Shown here: piece by piece, positions 1 through 8,675 of the stretch | Layout: each line of letters opens with the position of its first letter | Position numbering within the stretch: position 1 is the stretch's first letter | NCBI GenBank assembly: GCA_013288285.1 | Contig: JABDCE010000018.1 | Span: forward strand, 1 to 45,177 | DNA from: Bacteroidota bacterium | Lineage (GTDB): Bacteria > Bacteroidota > Bacteroidia > Chitinophagales > Chitinophagaceae | Direction: 5' to 3' | Length of the DNA: 45,177 nucleotides | Notes under the pieces: model-generated | Databases searched by the model: none | What the model was told of the DNA's origin: nothing | What the model saw: only the letters and a program-made list of their open reading frames with translations | Made by a program: the position numbers and the translations under genes

Positions 1-2
1 CT

Positions 3-845
3 AACTGGTTAATTCGAGACATAAAAAGTATAGTCAAGATTTACAACATTGAATATGATAGTATCACTGGGTTAACATTTTCTATTTTTAAAAAGCACTT
101 AAATAAATTCTATAGAAATTGCGACACAACTAATTTAAGTGAAAACGACAGTGATAGCATTGTGAATTTTTTGCTTGTCACCTTTGATATAGTGTTCTTC
201 ATATACTCGATGGACTATCGTGTTAGGGCAACTTATGTTATATCACAGATTATTATCGCCACAAATAATTTCATCTCAGCTTGTGGGGAGTCAGTTAAAC
301 ACACTATTTCAAAAAAGATATTCGATGAGTCGATTTATCTTATGAAAAATATTGAACAAGAGGACAATCATAATGTTGAACTCTTGAACCTATTGATTTC
401 ATTGAAGGATTTAGGCGATGAGTATCTTCTTGCATCTGACTCCTTTAACTCGCTAATGGATATTGATAAGGTCATTGAAAAATTTTCTTATTTTCATTTT
501 GTCGTTTTATTATATTACATGCAGGATAGCGCACAATTTGACGCAATTCGACAAAAAATAGAAAAGAAAATAATTGCGAAGATTGTTGAAGAAAAAAATC
601 CTTTTCTTAAAACTGAACATACATGCTTATTATTTGATGCTGTTCGTTGTCCTTATGTTAGCCGTCAAACTAAAGAAACATTGGTAGAGGTATCTTTCGC
701 AAAAATTGAAAATACCTCACCCACTACAGATCAAAGAAATAGAATAATTAATTATATTGCAGATAGAAATTGGTTTATTGATTGGAGTTCGGGTATTGAA
801 TTGGATTCTATTCTGTTAAAAAAGGAATTAAGAACTCCTTACTAA
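3..845 (+). CDS. 3' part of an unknown protein (5' end outside window); possible defence reverse transcriptase C-terminus
   Basis: The reading frame is open from the first codon of the window to the TAA at 843-845, so the GTG at 162 is internal and the real start lies upstream. The visible 280 residues are rich in Lys, Ile, Asn and Phe, with A/T-ending codons. I see no catalytic motif. The tail (a D-A-V-R-C-P-Y segment near residue 215 of the visible part, then NWFIDWSSG and a charged end) reminds me of the C-termini of defence-associated reverse transcriptases (DRT/UG groups). That is a weak impression: the diagnostic YxDD would be upstream. The base composition is clearly more A+T-rich than everything after 3364, and the gene is followed by a nuclease gene. 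Confidence 0.5.
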   Translation, partial: NWLIRDIKSIVKIYNIEYDSITGLTFSIFKKHLNKFYRNCDTTNLSENDSDSIVNFLLVTFDIVFFIYSMDYRVRATYVISQIIIATNNFISACGESVKHTISKKIFDESIYLMKNIEQEDNHNVELLNLLISLKDLGDEYLLASDSFNSLMDIDKVIEKFSYFHFVVLLYYMQDSAQFDAIRQKIEKKIIAKIVEEKNPFLKTEHTCLLFDAVRCPYVSRQTKETLVEVSFAKIENTSPTTDQRNRIINYIADRNWFIDWSSGIELDSILLKKELRTPY

Positions 846-1043
846 TATTGGGGAACTGGCTCAGGACGGAGTATAATACTCTCTTTTTGACAAGTGATTT
901 GATAAAGTTGCGAAGTCAATAGGAGATGAATTGGGGTCGCAAGGCTTCAATACACACAAATTCGAAATGACCAGTTCCTTTTTATAAAATGCGATAATAT
1001 CAATTATTGAAATGAAAGATTGTTTTTTGATTTCTCAGTGATT

Positions 1044-2531
1044 ATGAATAGCCATCTTCTTTCCAAATCAAGCTACATGCGTGGCTTAAAATGCCACAAA
1101 TGCCTATACTTAAATAAATACGCAAAAGACCTAAGAGATAAAACTTCTGATTCGCAGCAATATATCTTTGACCAAGGTAAAGAGATAGGATTGTTTGCTC
1201 AACAGTTATTTCCCAATGGCATAGACTTAACTCCTAAAGATTATACTGATTATTCCGAGTCAATTTCTAAAACGGCAGAGTTAATTAGAAACAAAGAGAA
1301 GATAATCTATGAAGCAGCATTTTTATTTGACGATGTTTTGTGCGCTATTGATATTTTAACTTTCGATGGGATTGATTATAGAGCTTATGAAGTTAAAAGT
1401 TCAACTTCAATTTCTGAGGCTCACATTTTAGATGCCTCAGTTCAATTTTATATTATTTCAAATTGTGGCGTTAACCTAAAAGATATTTCTGTTATTCACC
1501 TAAACAATCAGTATGTCAGAGCAGGGGAATTAAATGTCAAGGAACTATTTAAGATTGAGTCAATCTTGGCGCAAGTGTTGGAAAAACAAAGAAGCATTCC
1601 CAACAACATAAAGACATTCAAAGAAATTTTAGAGTTAAAAAACGCTCCTGAAGTGAAAATTGGCAATCAATGCTTCAATCCATACCAGTGTGATTTTATG
1701 GGGCATTGCTGGCAACATATTCCTGAACATTCAGTTTTCGACATTGCCAACCTTACTCTTAATAAGAAATTCTCACTATTTAATAATGGCGTTATTAAAC
1801 TCTCTGACATTACAGATGAAATTAAGAAAGAGTACTTGAATGACAAACAAATAATGCAGATTGAGGCAGATTTAGAAGGAAGAAAAATCATTGATGAAGT
1901 TCGCATTTCAAACTTTATTTCTGATTTAAGATACCCCTTGTATTTCTTAGATTTTGAGACTATGATGCTCGCTATTCCTATATACAATAACCAAAGACCT
2001 TATCAGCAAATAGTTTTTCAATACTCACTACATCTGGTTGAGGACACCGATGTAATTAAGCGTCATTCTGAATTCTTAGCAGACCCTACAGATGGTGACC
2101 CAAGAATTAAATTTATAGAAAGATTAATCACTGACTGTGGTAGTAATGGTGATATATTGACTTACAATATGAGCTTTGAGAAAACGAGATTGAAAGAACT
2201 TATTAGAGATTTTCCGGCTTACTCTATCCAACTACAATTAATTATAGACCGTATCAAGGATTTAATGGTTCCGTTTAAAGAATATTGGTACTATGCACCA
2301 TCAATGAAAGGGTCTTATTCCATTAAGAAAGTTCTGCCTGAACTTGTTCCTGAATTATCCTATCAAAACATAGAAATCAAAGATGGCGGTACTGCCAGCA
2401 CATTATATTCTATGATGGTGACGAACTCATTTTCTGGAGATATTGAAAATGCAAGAAAAAATCTTTTAACCTACTGCCATTTGGATACTTTGGCAATGGT
2501 CAAGATTTTAGAAAAGTTGAGAGCGATATGA
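1044..2531 (+). CDS. DUF2779 family nuclease: Cas4-like PD-(D/E)XK domain fused to DEDD exonuclease domain
   Basis: 495 residues from the ATG at 1044; an in-frame TTG at 1020 is less likely. The N-terminal half has a PD-(D/E)XK core (D103, E116-V-K118) framed by C17/C20 and C210, C216, C222, the Cys spacing expected for a Cas4/AddB-type iron-sulfur cluster. The C-terminal half starts with LDFET (D303, E305), has a TYNMSFEK segment and ends with CHLDT (H479, D481), the pattern of an RNase H-fold DEDD exonuclease. This two-part layout is that of DUF2779. A role in processing DNA ends, repair or defence is inferred from the domains. It lies in an A+T-rich segment 50 bases before a UDG-like gene and is probably cotranscribed with it. 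Confidence 0.85.
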   Translation: MNSHLLSKSSYMRGLKCHKCLYLNKYAKDLRDKTSDSQQYIFDQGKEIGLFAQQLFPNGIDLTPKDYTDYSESISKTAELIRNKEKIIYEAAFLFDDVLCAIDILTFDGIDYRAYEVKSSTSISEAHILDASVQFYIISNCGVNLKDISVIHLNNQYVRAGELNVKELFKIESILAQVLEKQRSIPNNIKTFKEILELKNAPEVKIGNQCFNPYQCDFMGHCWQHIPEHSVFDIANLTLNKKFSLFNNGVIKLSDITDEIKKEYLNDKQIMQIEADLEGRKIIDEVRISNFISDLRYPLYFLDFETMMLAIPIYNNQRPYQQIVFQYSLHLVEDTDVIKRHSEFLADPTDGDPRIKFIERLITDCGSNGDILTYNMSFEKTRLKELIRDFPAYSIQLQLIIDRIKDLMVPFKEYWYYAPSMKGSYSIKKVLPELVPELSYQNIEIKDGGTASTLYSMMVTNSFSGDIENARKNLLTYCHLDTLAMVKILEKLRAI

Positions 2532-2581
2532 TTTATTTTATCGACATGGATTGATTGAAAGTATTTGTAGATTGACTAACA

Positions 2582-3118
2582 ATGAAAAAGGTGAACCTTG
2601 TTGAAATCTTACATCCTAAAATGGATATTTTGTTCTTGGCATTAAACCCACCAGAGGCATCTAACAATAATGCTCATTATTTCAGCAATAATATGTCTTT
2701 TTGGAATTTGTTGTTCAATGCAGGGCTTATTACAAAAACGGTATGTTCTCCTCTTACTGGTGATGACGAAGTATTTAGAGATAATGCTATCAATCTTAAA
2801 AAGTCAATTTATGGAGTAACTGATTTATGCCATGATGTTGTTGAAACTAACAGTAAATTTGTTACGGTATCTACTAACGATAGTGTTAGCAGAATATTGA
2901 GTATGTTACAAGAAAGAGAGGTTAAGAATTTGTGTATTGTTCATGCCAAAGTGGGTAAAGCATTTCAATCAATTCCAAGTCTTGACCGCAGCAAAAAGTA
3001 TGGACTAATAGGAAAAATCAAGAACACAAATATTTATGAAATGCCATTCCACACGGGGACAAGTATTGCAGGTGAAATAGTAGTTGAGCATTACGAAAAA
3101 TTGAAGAAAGTCCTATGA
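2582..3118 (+). CDS. uracil-DNA glycosylase superfamily protein (MUG-like)
   Basis: 178 residues from the ATG at 2582. Residues 14-45 carry LFLALNPPEAS, then AHYF and SFWNLLFNAGL. This matches motif 1 and the following F-W helix of mismatch-type uracil-DNA glycosylases (G-I-N-P-G ... F-W-x-L-L-x-x-A-G-L). Near residue 155, MPFHTGTS fits the second active-site loop, where MUG proteins usually have N-P-S-G. Asn17 takes the place of the catalytic Asn. The expected activity is removal of uracil or another damaged base from DNA. It starts 50 bases after the DUF2779 nuclease gene, so a shared repair or defence role is plausible but unproven. It could also be a divergent member with another substrate. 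Confidence 0.7.
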   Translation: MKKVNLVEILHPKMDILFLALNPPEASNNNAHYFSNNMSFWNLLFNAGLITKTVCSPLTGDDEVFRDNAINLKKSIYGVTDLCHDVVETNSKFVTVSTNDSVSRILSMLQEREVKNLCIVHAKVGKAFQSIPSLDRSKKYGLIGKIKNTNIYEMPFHTGTSIAGEIVVEHYEKLKKVL

Positions 3119-3281
3119 AAATAGCCATGGTGGCGGTTTGGTGGTGGTTTACTATGCACAACTATGAATAAATACAAATATCAACAAACATCAAAATATT
3201 TATCAAACTCAGTCCTGGGTTTATTTCGGTCTGTATATGTTTATTCATATAATAATTTTTCGGTGAGCGTTCTCCCGCAGA

Positions 3282-3305
3282 ATAGCCTCGCAAAACGCGA
3301 GCTAT
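3282..3305. other. stem-loop in the gap between the A+T-rich segment and the NHL gene
   Basis: ATAGC-C-TCGC and GCGA-GCTAT pair as a 9-bp stem with one bulged C and a short A-rich loop. There is no T-run directly after it on either strand, so it is at best a weak terminator. It sits in the 245-base gap 3119-3363, which otherwise shows only the promoter element at 3336. Confidence 0.4.
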
Positions 3306-3335
3306 CTTCATTTTATGCTTCTTGTGTTAAATGGA

Positions 3336-3343
3336 TACCTTTG
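3336..3343 (+). promoter_or_regulatory. -7 promoter element (TACCTTTG) for the NHL gene
   Basis: TACCTTTG fits the Bacteroidota -7 consensus TAnnTTTG and lies 20 bases before the ATG at 3364. The -33 element is weak: only a TTTT 21 bases upstream. Confidence 0.5.
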
Positions 3344-3363
3344 CTTATATCCGTTCCTGAACT

Positions 3364-4938
3364 ATGAAAAAAATACTGATGTTGCTCGTGATGCTTCCCC
3401 TTTTTGCGGGCGCACAAATTATCACGTTGGTTGCCGGAAACAACATACAGGGTTATTCGGGAGACTTTGGTCCTGCAACAGCCGCTGAATTTTATGATCC
3501 GGCAGGGGTTGCACTGGACAAGGCAGGGAATATTTACATTGCTGACCAGGATAACCAATGTATCCGCAGGGTAGATGCGGCATCAGGAATAATCACCACG
3601 GTAGCAGGCAGGTGTTCGGGAGGCGTTGCCTCGGGTGGATATATCGGCGATGGCGGCTCTGCGCTTCTTGCGAGGTTGTTCGCGCCAACAAGTGTTGCTT
3701 TCGACCCGGCAGGTAATATGTATATAGCTACCAGTTTCAGAATAGTGAAGGTAGACAACTCGGGAATTATCAGGAGTATAGCCGGCACGGGAACGGCGGG
3801 ATATGGCGGTGACAGCGGACCCGCAACAGCGGCAATATTAAATACTCCGTGGTTCGTAGTAACGGATATAGCAGGCAATGTTTATTTTTCTGATGCATCT
3901 AATAATTCTATCCGGAAAATTTCGACGTCAGGTATTATTACCAGTATAGCTGGTTGTGGTGACACTGCGGGGTTTAGAGGTGATGGCGGTCCGGCAACGG
4001 CGGCATTGCTGAACAATCCGGTGGGCGTGGCTATAGACTGCAAGGGGAATTTTTATTTCTCGGACCGGTTCAATGGACGGATACGGAAGATAGACGCGGC
4101 TGGAATTATTACTACTATAGGGGGGAACGGCACAAATGGATTTAGCGGTGATGGCGGCCCGGCTACGGCCGCGCAGATAAACATAACATTTGGTATTGCC
4201 GTAGACCAGGATGGCAGTGTGTTTCTTGCGGATGCCAACAATAACCGGGTGCGTAAAATTTCCAGTTCAGGTATCATCAGCACGGTAGCAGGGATAGGGC
4301 CATGCGCGTCGTCGGGTGTTGGTGGTCCGGCCACAGCTGCCTGTTTGAACTATCCGATGGGCATTACTGTGGACAGTAGTTTCAATGTCTATCTTTCGGA
4401 TGCTTTTGCACCACGTATACTGAAGATAGCAGGCGCAGGCTATGGCGGTCCCGGCATGATAACCGGTGCAGGTACAGTTTGCGCAGATAGTACCATTACC
4501 CTTGCAGACGCACCTGGCGGTGGGGCCTGGAGCACCAGTAATACTACAGCAAGCGTAGTGGGTGGTGTGGTGCGGGGAATTGCCGGTGGGATAGATACAA
4601 TCAGATACACGATGCCGGATTATTGCCTGCTAAGCGCGGCAAAAACGATAACAGTTGATACTTGTGCGGCAACGGTTGTGCCGAACAGCGTGGGCAATTT
4701 GAATACCGGGCGGGTGGAAGGGGTAAAAATAACTCCGAACCCATCGAGTAATTTAGTGACGGTTACAGCCTCAAAAAACATTTCCAGCATTGCCATAGTC
4801 AACTTCTTAGGGCAGGTATTATATACCCACGAATACAATGGCGCGGCGGAAGTGCAGCTATATACAGCTGACCTGCCGCCCGGTATATACTTAGTGAAAG
4901 TAAACGGCTCTGAGACCGGAAAGTTTGTGAAGCAATAG
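3364..4938 (+). CDS. secreted NHL-repeat protein with T9SS sorting domain
   Basis: 524 residues. A signal peptide (MKKILMLLVMLPLFAGA) is followed by six NHL-type repeats of about 55 residues up to about 355, each with the pattern I-I-x-T-(V/I)-A-G ... G-D-G-G-P-A-T-A-A ... G-N-(I/V)-Y. They should form a beta-propeller. One Ig-like (Big-type) module follows (about 365-430), with the signature L-A-D-A-P-G-G-G-A-W-S. The last 80 residues are a T9SS type A sorting domain (I-T-P-N-P-S-S-N near 456, LPPGIYLVKV, ending FVKQ). The protein is therefore exported by the type IX system and cell-surface bound or released. Ligand unknown. It is a smaller paralogue of the 1541-residue protein at 33627-38252. 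Confidence 0.9.
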   Translation: MKKILMLLVMLPLFAGAQIITLVAGNNIQGYSGDFGPATAAEFYDPAGVALDKAGNIYIADQDNQCIRRVDAASGIITTVAGRCSGGVASGGYIGDGGSALLARLFAPTSVAFDPAGNMYIATSFRIVKVDNSGIIRSIAGTGTAGYGGDSGPATAAILNTPWFVVTDIAGNVYFSDASNNSIRKISTSGIITSIAGCGDTAGFRGDGGPATAALLNNPVGVAIDCKGNFYFSDRFNGRIRKIDAAGIITTIGGNGTNGFSGDGGPATAAQINITFGIAVDQDGSVFLADANNNRVRKISSSGIISTVAGIGPCASSGVGGPATAACLNYPMGITVDSSFNVYLSDAFAPRILKIAGAGYGGPGMITGAGTVCADSTITLADAPGGGAWSTSNTTASVVGGVVRGIAGGIDTIRYTMPDYCLLSAAKTITVDTCAATVVPNSVGNLNTGRVEGVKITPNPSSNLVTVTASKNISSIAIVNFLGQVLYTHEYNGAAEVQLYTADLPPGIYLVKVNGSETGKFVKQ

Positions 4939-5007
4939 ATGCTTGATTGGTAACGTACCTGCACAGCTTAACACTTTTTGTGTAGCCTTTGATCTATTTG
5001 CCTCTAC

Positions 5008-5511
5008 TCAATTTGACGACCTCTGTTGTACTTTGCTATTCACATCAAACAATTTAAAAATAACCCCATCGACGGTAACGTAAATGCACTCCTCGCCCAA
5101 TATAATTATGTCTGTCATTTTGTGTACAGTTCCATCTTTGGCTGGTTTGGAATGGGATGTGATAGTTACTTCGAAGACACTATCCATTGAGATACCCAGC
5201 CGTTGCTTGGTGCAATCAAAGTTGGTCTTTGCGTAGTCTTCGGCATTTACCTTCTTAATCGCGTAGGTGGGTGCGAATACAGTACCGAGATACATGCTAA
5301 CACTATCGCGGGTAAAACATACCTTTTGTTTGGAATAGCGTTTTATTTCCTCTTCTTCTAATCCATAAATAGTGGAATATTCATGACTGAAGGCGTGCCA
5401 GCACTTGTGCAGGGAACTGATGATGCCGGCTGAATCTATAGCCTGCGCGGAACAATCATTGACATACAGGGAAGCCAGTAATATTCCCAAAACGGATAAG
5501 TATCGTTTCAT
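5008..5511 (-). CDS. small exported protein coupled to the lysozyme gene
   Basis: 167 residues with a clear signal peptide (MKRYLSVLGILLASLYVNDCSAQA). I recognise no family. Four Cys remain in the mature part, at about positions 37, 65, 100 and 142, so periplasmic disulfides are possible. Its ATG (5509-5511) overlaps the TAA of the upstream lysozyme gene by one base (TAATG), a sign of translational coupling. Such a tight link could mean a partner, inhibitor or immunity protein for the lysozyme, but nothing in the sequence itself proves that. Confidence 0.75.
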   Translation of the reverse strand: MKRYLSVLGILLASLYVNDCSAQAIDSAGIISSLHKCWHAFSHEYSTIYGLEEEEIKRYSKQKVCFTRDSVSMYLGTVFAPTYAIKKVNAEDYAKTNFDCTKQRLGISMDSVFEVTITSHSKPAKDGTVHKMTDIIILGEECIYVTVDGVIFKLFDVNSKVQQRSSN

Positions 5512-6647
5512 TATTTTCTGTTTTTAAGGATCTGTATTTTTCTGTCAGCCTGGTAATTCGCATCAGCCCTCACCTGCATTTCGTCTCTGCGCCTGTTCAT
5601 CAGGCCCTTCATTACCCCGGGCGCTTTAGAATGCACAAATCTCATCCAGTCTTTTTTCAGCTGGTCAAAATCGGCATAGCTGTTTACGTCGTTTACAATA
5701 CTGGTCGCTTTTGAAAACCCTCCCAGGTTGTAGGCTATCATGATCAACGCGTCAAATTCTTCCTGCGTCAGCGGCACATTGATATATCGTTTCACCTGGT
5801 CTTCATAGGTCGGCATTTTCTGCCTGATCATGATCTCGGCTTCCTCCCATGTTATACCCTTATCCCACTTATTTGCCTGACCATCGGGGATAAAAAAACC
5901 AAATCCTATCGTCAGGCCTCCATCGCCGAGTGAGTATGGTTCGGGTGAAAAGCCTTCCAGTTTTTCCAGCAGGCTGTACCCATTCGCAGACAGGTGCATT
6001 TCCGCCACCGGGATTCTTTCTTCCTCAAAAGGGGGAACTGTTACTGTGTGTAATTTGCCTGCAGAAAAATGTTCAATAGCTATTTTAACGGGTGCAAGTG
6101 GCGTAAGCGGTTCCGGATCCAATACGAGTTCCGGAGGGGGTGGGAGCGGTAATGTTTTCATAATAGCTGCAATCACGCCATCAATCCTGATTTGACTGAG
6201 TGTAAGCAGCGTCAACGGATCGGGATAAGGAAAAAATACTGACGGAATGGTTACTGTTTCCAGCATAGCTGCAGCAAAGTCGTCAATCCTGATTTGACTA
6301 ATTGCAAGTGGCGTCAATGGTTCTGTAAAAGGAAAATACACAAGAGGGATGGTTACAATACTCAGCCGACCGATATCGATATTTTCAGTGTTAATTTTGG
6401 CAGTTGGCAGCGGAGAAAGCTCAGTAATAATACCATCAGAGAGGTGAACCCGGACAACTATAGTCACATATTCACCACTATCGGCAACCTGCATATGTTC
6501 CACCCGAGAGTCAGGGTACTTGCTTATTACCCCGGCCACATGGCGTACATCAGTTGCTGCTTTAAAAGAGTCAATTATGGCCTTTTGCCGTTTTTGCCCA
6601 AATAAAACAACCGGAAAGAAGAGGAACAGCAGCAGCAAGCGTCTCAT
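5511..6647 (-). CDS. exported GH24 (phage-type) lysozyme with N-terminal repeats
   Basis: 378 residues. A signal peptide (residues 1-17) is followed by a unique stretch to about 77, then four degenerate repeats of about 35 residues (78-213) built around PLTPLAISQIRID and TVTIP. The C-terminal 160 residues are a GH24 lysozyme domain: EKLEGFSPEPY (E231 as catalytic Glu), GLTIGFG (T246) and PLTQEEFDALIMIAYNLGG. The Asp of the T4 lysozyme triad falls by eye on L240, with D242 two residues later, so the catalytic details may differ. Expected activity is cleavage of the peptidoglycan MurNAc-GlcNAc bond. Unlike phage or lysis genes, it is exported and sits among chromosomal envelope genes. It overlaps the next gene by one base. 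Confidence 0.85.
   Translation of the reverse strand: MRRLLLLFLFFPVVLFGQKRQKAIIDSFKAATDVRHVAGVISKYPDSRVEHMQVADSGEYVTIVVRVHLSDGIITELSPLPTAKINTENIDIGRLSIVTIPLVYFPFTEPLTPLAISQIRIDDFAAAMLETVTIPSVFFPYPDPLTLLTLSQIRIDGVIAAIMKTLPLPPPPELVLDPEPLTPLAPVKIAIEHFSAGKLHTVTVPPFEEERIPVAEMHLSANGYSLLEKLEGFSPEPYSLGDGGLTIGFGFFIPDGQANKWDKGITWEEAEIMIRQKMPTYEDQVKRYINVPLTQEEFDALIMIAYNLGGFSKATSIVNDVNSYADFDQLKKDWMRFVHSKAPGVMKGLMNRRRDEMQVRADANYQADRKIQILKNRK
6009..6416 (-). repeat. four tandem ~105-bp repeats inside the lysozyme gene
   Basis: The segment encodes four degenerate 35-residue units (the first is partial). The two central units are also visibly similar at the DNA level: both carry TCAATCCTGATTTGACT, near 6182 and 6281 on the + strand. 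This suggests growth by internal duplication. Confidence 0.7.
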
Positions 6648-6721
6648 ATAGTAACTGTATAGCTATTTAAGGGACGATTAATCACCACCTAAAAGTAACA
6701 AAATAGCAACTTGTAGTTCAA

Positions 6722-7147
6722 TTACTTCAGCTTACACCCAGCGTCTATCATCCCCTTCAATACTTTCAGATCAATATCGGCCAGTTTATTTACGTACAGG
6801 CAGCCCATAGCTGCTTTATGCTTGCCCAGCTTTTCAAGGGCGGCGGTATGTGTATCCATAGTAGCGCCGAAGTACAACGACAGGTTTGCTTTGCGCGGCG
6901 CGAAGCCTATCCGCATCCAGTCGGCTTCGCGGCCGGTTGAGGGACTTGTGTGTCTTTTGATCCCAAAACCGACGAAGGAATTGCTCCACAGTACCGGCTC
7001 TTCTTTGCTGGCTTTTTTCATCATTTCCAGCAGCACAAAGCTGTCGTTACGCTTTTGTTCAGGTGTAATGCTATTGAGAAAATCTTCCACGCTTGCGGTG
7101 GTGGGTTTTATCTTGTTGTCAGCCAGTTTTGATTTTTTTTCAGCCAT
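6722..7147 (-). CDS. DUF1801 (YdhG-like) domain protein
   Basis: 141 residues, no signal peptide, so probably cytoplasmic. The N-terminus is Lys-rich, then SVEDFLNSITPEQKRNDS leads into the DUF1801 fold: L-W-S-N-S-F-V-G-F-G, RIGFAPRKANLSLYFG, and a C-terminal Y-V-N-K-L-A-D-I-D-L-K-V-L-K segment. These features match the DUF1801/YdhG family, which is common in Bacteroidota and has no agreed biochemical role. The gene stands alone between two exported-protein genes. Confidence 0.85.
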   Translation of the reverse strand: MAEKKSKLADNKIKPTTASVEDFLNSITPEQKRNDSFVLLEMMKKASKEEPVLWSNSFVGFGIKRHTSPSTGREADWMRIGFAPRKANLSLYFGATMDTHTAALEKLGKHKAAMGCLYVNKLADIDLKVLKGMIDAGCKLK

Positions 7148-7184
7148 TTGAAATTATTGAATTGTGTGGGCGTTGACGTTTGAC

Positions 7185-8582
7185 TTAGTCAGTCACAATG
7201 ACCTTCCTCGTTTCTGTCATGTTTGCCGACTCGAATGTGATGAAGTAAATCCCGGCAGGGATACCGTCCAAAGCGTATGTTTTTGCCACCTGTCCACTCC
7301 CCGGCGCAATCTCATCAGAAAGAATGAGCTGGCCAATAGCATTTCTGAGAAGCACTTTGGCGCCATTTCCACAGTCGGTTGCTGAAATATGTAATTGCCC
7401 TGTGGCAGGGTTGGGGTATACGCTCCATTCCGGCGAGTGGAGTGATGATGGTGTCTGCAAAGCGGCACAATTCACAATGAACGGATAACGGCAGGTGTCG
7501 CTATTGTAGACCGTCTCATACATGTAGGTGCCGGCGATAGCGGGTAATGTGCGGGTGAAGAACCAATAAGATGCAAGGTAGTTGGTTGTGCTGTTGTGTA
7601 CCCAGTTAGAGAAGGTGGATCCATCCGGGTTTACGATGCGCTCATGCACTACGAGGCCAGTCGTTTCGTTGCGCAGGAAGATATAGAACTTTGCAGATGC
7701 GCCGGGAGCGAAGCAGGTATCCTCGTTTGGCGTTTCCGTGGTATCGCAGCCGGGGAGCACTACCGGTATGCTGTTGACCTGTGCCTTTATTACAGCAGGT
7801 TCTGTATAGGGCTTTTGAGCTATCCACCAAGTGGCAGGGTTGAGCAGGTTGCAGGTGCCGGTCCATGGGTCATTGAGGTCAGCGCTTGCTGTAGTCTTCC
7901 ATACTTCGAAATGCAGATGTGGCGCCGTGGAGCTGCCTGAACTGCCCACCACGCCCAGGAATTCACCTGTGACCACGGTCTGGCCCACTATCTTGGTAGT
8001 AAGGGAGTATTTTTTCATATGCCAGTACAACGCCACAGACCCGTCGGCGTGCTGTATGATTATGTAGTTGGCCGTATCGCTGCTCATCGCGCAGTTCTTA
8101 TCGAAGTATCCATCAGATTTTTCGATGATGGTGCCCGGAGCTGCGGCCACGACGTTGAGCAGGTTGTTGTCCATTTTCAGGAACGGGTATGGCGCCGAAC
8201 AAATGTCTGTGCCGCGGTGGCCATCGTAAGTCACCGATCCACAATTGTAATCTTTGATACCGGTAGTGACATCCTCATCAACATAGTTTCCGATGTAATA
8301 GTAGCTGCAATCATTGAGCCCGGTAGCAGGCATGAGGGGCCATGCAAACGTAGTACTGGCAGTGGTGCGGTAACCGCGTTTGTCCAGGTGCAGGCGTGCA
8401 ATATTATCGTTGATACGCTGCTGCAGATAGGCATACTGGCCGGGAGTGATACAGGGATGTGCAGCATCATTGACCGTTACGGGTAGTGTGCCGCCACCTT
8501 CGTTTGCGGCCTGCTGTGCAAGACCACGGGTTGTGCACATGAGGATGAATGCAGAAATGAAAAAATAAATAGCGATTCTCAT
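7185..8582 (-). CDS. secreted M23 family metallopeptidase with T9SS sorting domain
   Basis: 465 residues with a signal peptide (residues 1-22, cleavage near GLAQQA). The catalytic domain spans about 115-230. H122 and D126 (GHRGTD), H188 (YWHMK) and H222/H224 (APHLHFEVW) are the zinc ligands and catalytic residues of LytM/M23 peptidases, so activity on peptidoglycan cross-links or on peptides is expected. A beta-rich linker domain (about 260-370) follows. The last 80 residues are a T9SS sorting domain (WSVYPNPATGQLHISA, IPAGIYFITFES). It is likely delivered to the cell surface or medium, so it may attack other bacteria or surface polymers rather than the cell's own wall. Confidence 0.9.
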   Translation of the reverse strand: MRIAIYFFISAFILMCTTRGLAQQAANEGGGTLPVTVNDAAHPCITPGQYAYLQQRINDNIARLHLDKRGYRTTASTTFAWPLMPATGLNDCSYYYIGNYVDEDVTTGIKDYNCGSVTYDGHRGTDICSAPYPFLKMDNNLLNVVAAAPGTIIEKSDGYFDKNCAMSSDTANYIIIQHADGSVALYWHMKKYSLTTKIVGQTVVTGEFLGVVGSSGSSTAPHLHFEVWKTTASADLNDPWTGTCNLLNPATWWIAQKPYTEPAVIKAQVNSIPVVLPGCDTTETPNEDTCFAPGASAKFYIFLRNETTGLVVHERIVNPDGSTFSNWVHNSTTNYLASYWFFTRTLPAIAGTYMYETVYNSDTCRYPFIVNCAALQTPSSLHSPEWSVYPNPATGQLHISATDCGNGAKVLLRNAIGQLILSDEIAPGSGQVAKTYALDGIPAGIYFITFESANMTETRKVIVTD

Positions 8583-8675
8583 TGACGTACGATTATGTAT
8601 AGGTAAATTTAGTGAAAAAGTAGATATAAAGGAATTTTATGCCTCGTAAGGATACCATTGGCCAATGCTCAATAC

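Noticed and set aside
852..978. 8-bp inverted repeat GGAACTGG/CCAGTTCC and the palindrome at 869-881 in the gap before the DUF2779 gene
   Set aside because: Arms are short and 111 bases apart, with no transposase or target duplication. Chance is sufficient.
3164..3367. A 67-codon frame between the UDG-like and NHL genes
   Set aside because: It has no homology I can see, it runs through the hairpin and promoter box, and its end overlaps the next start.
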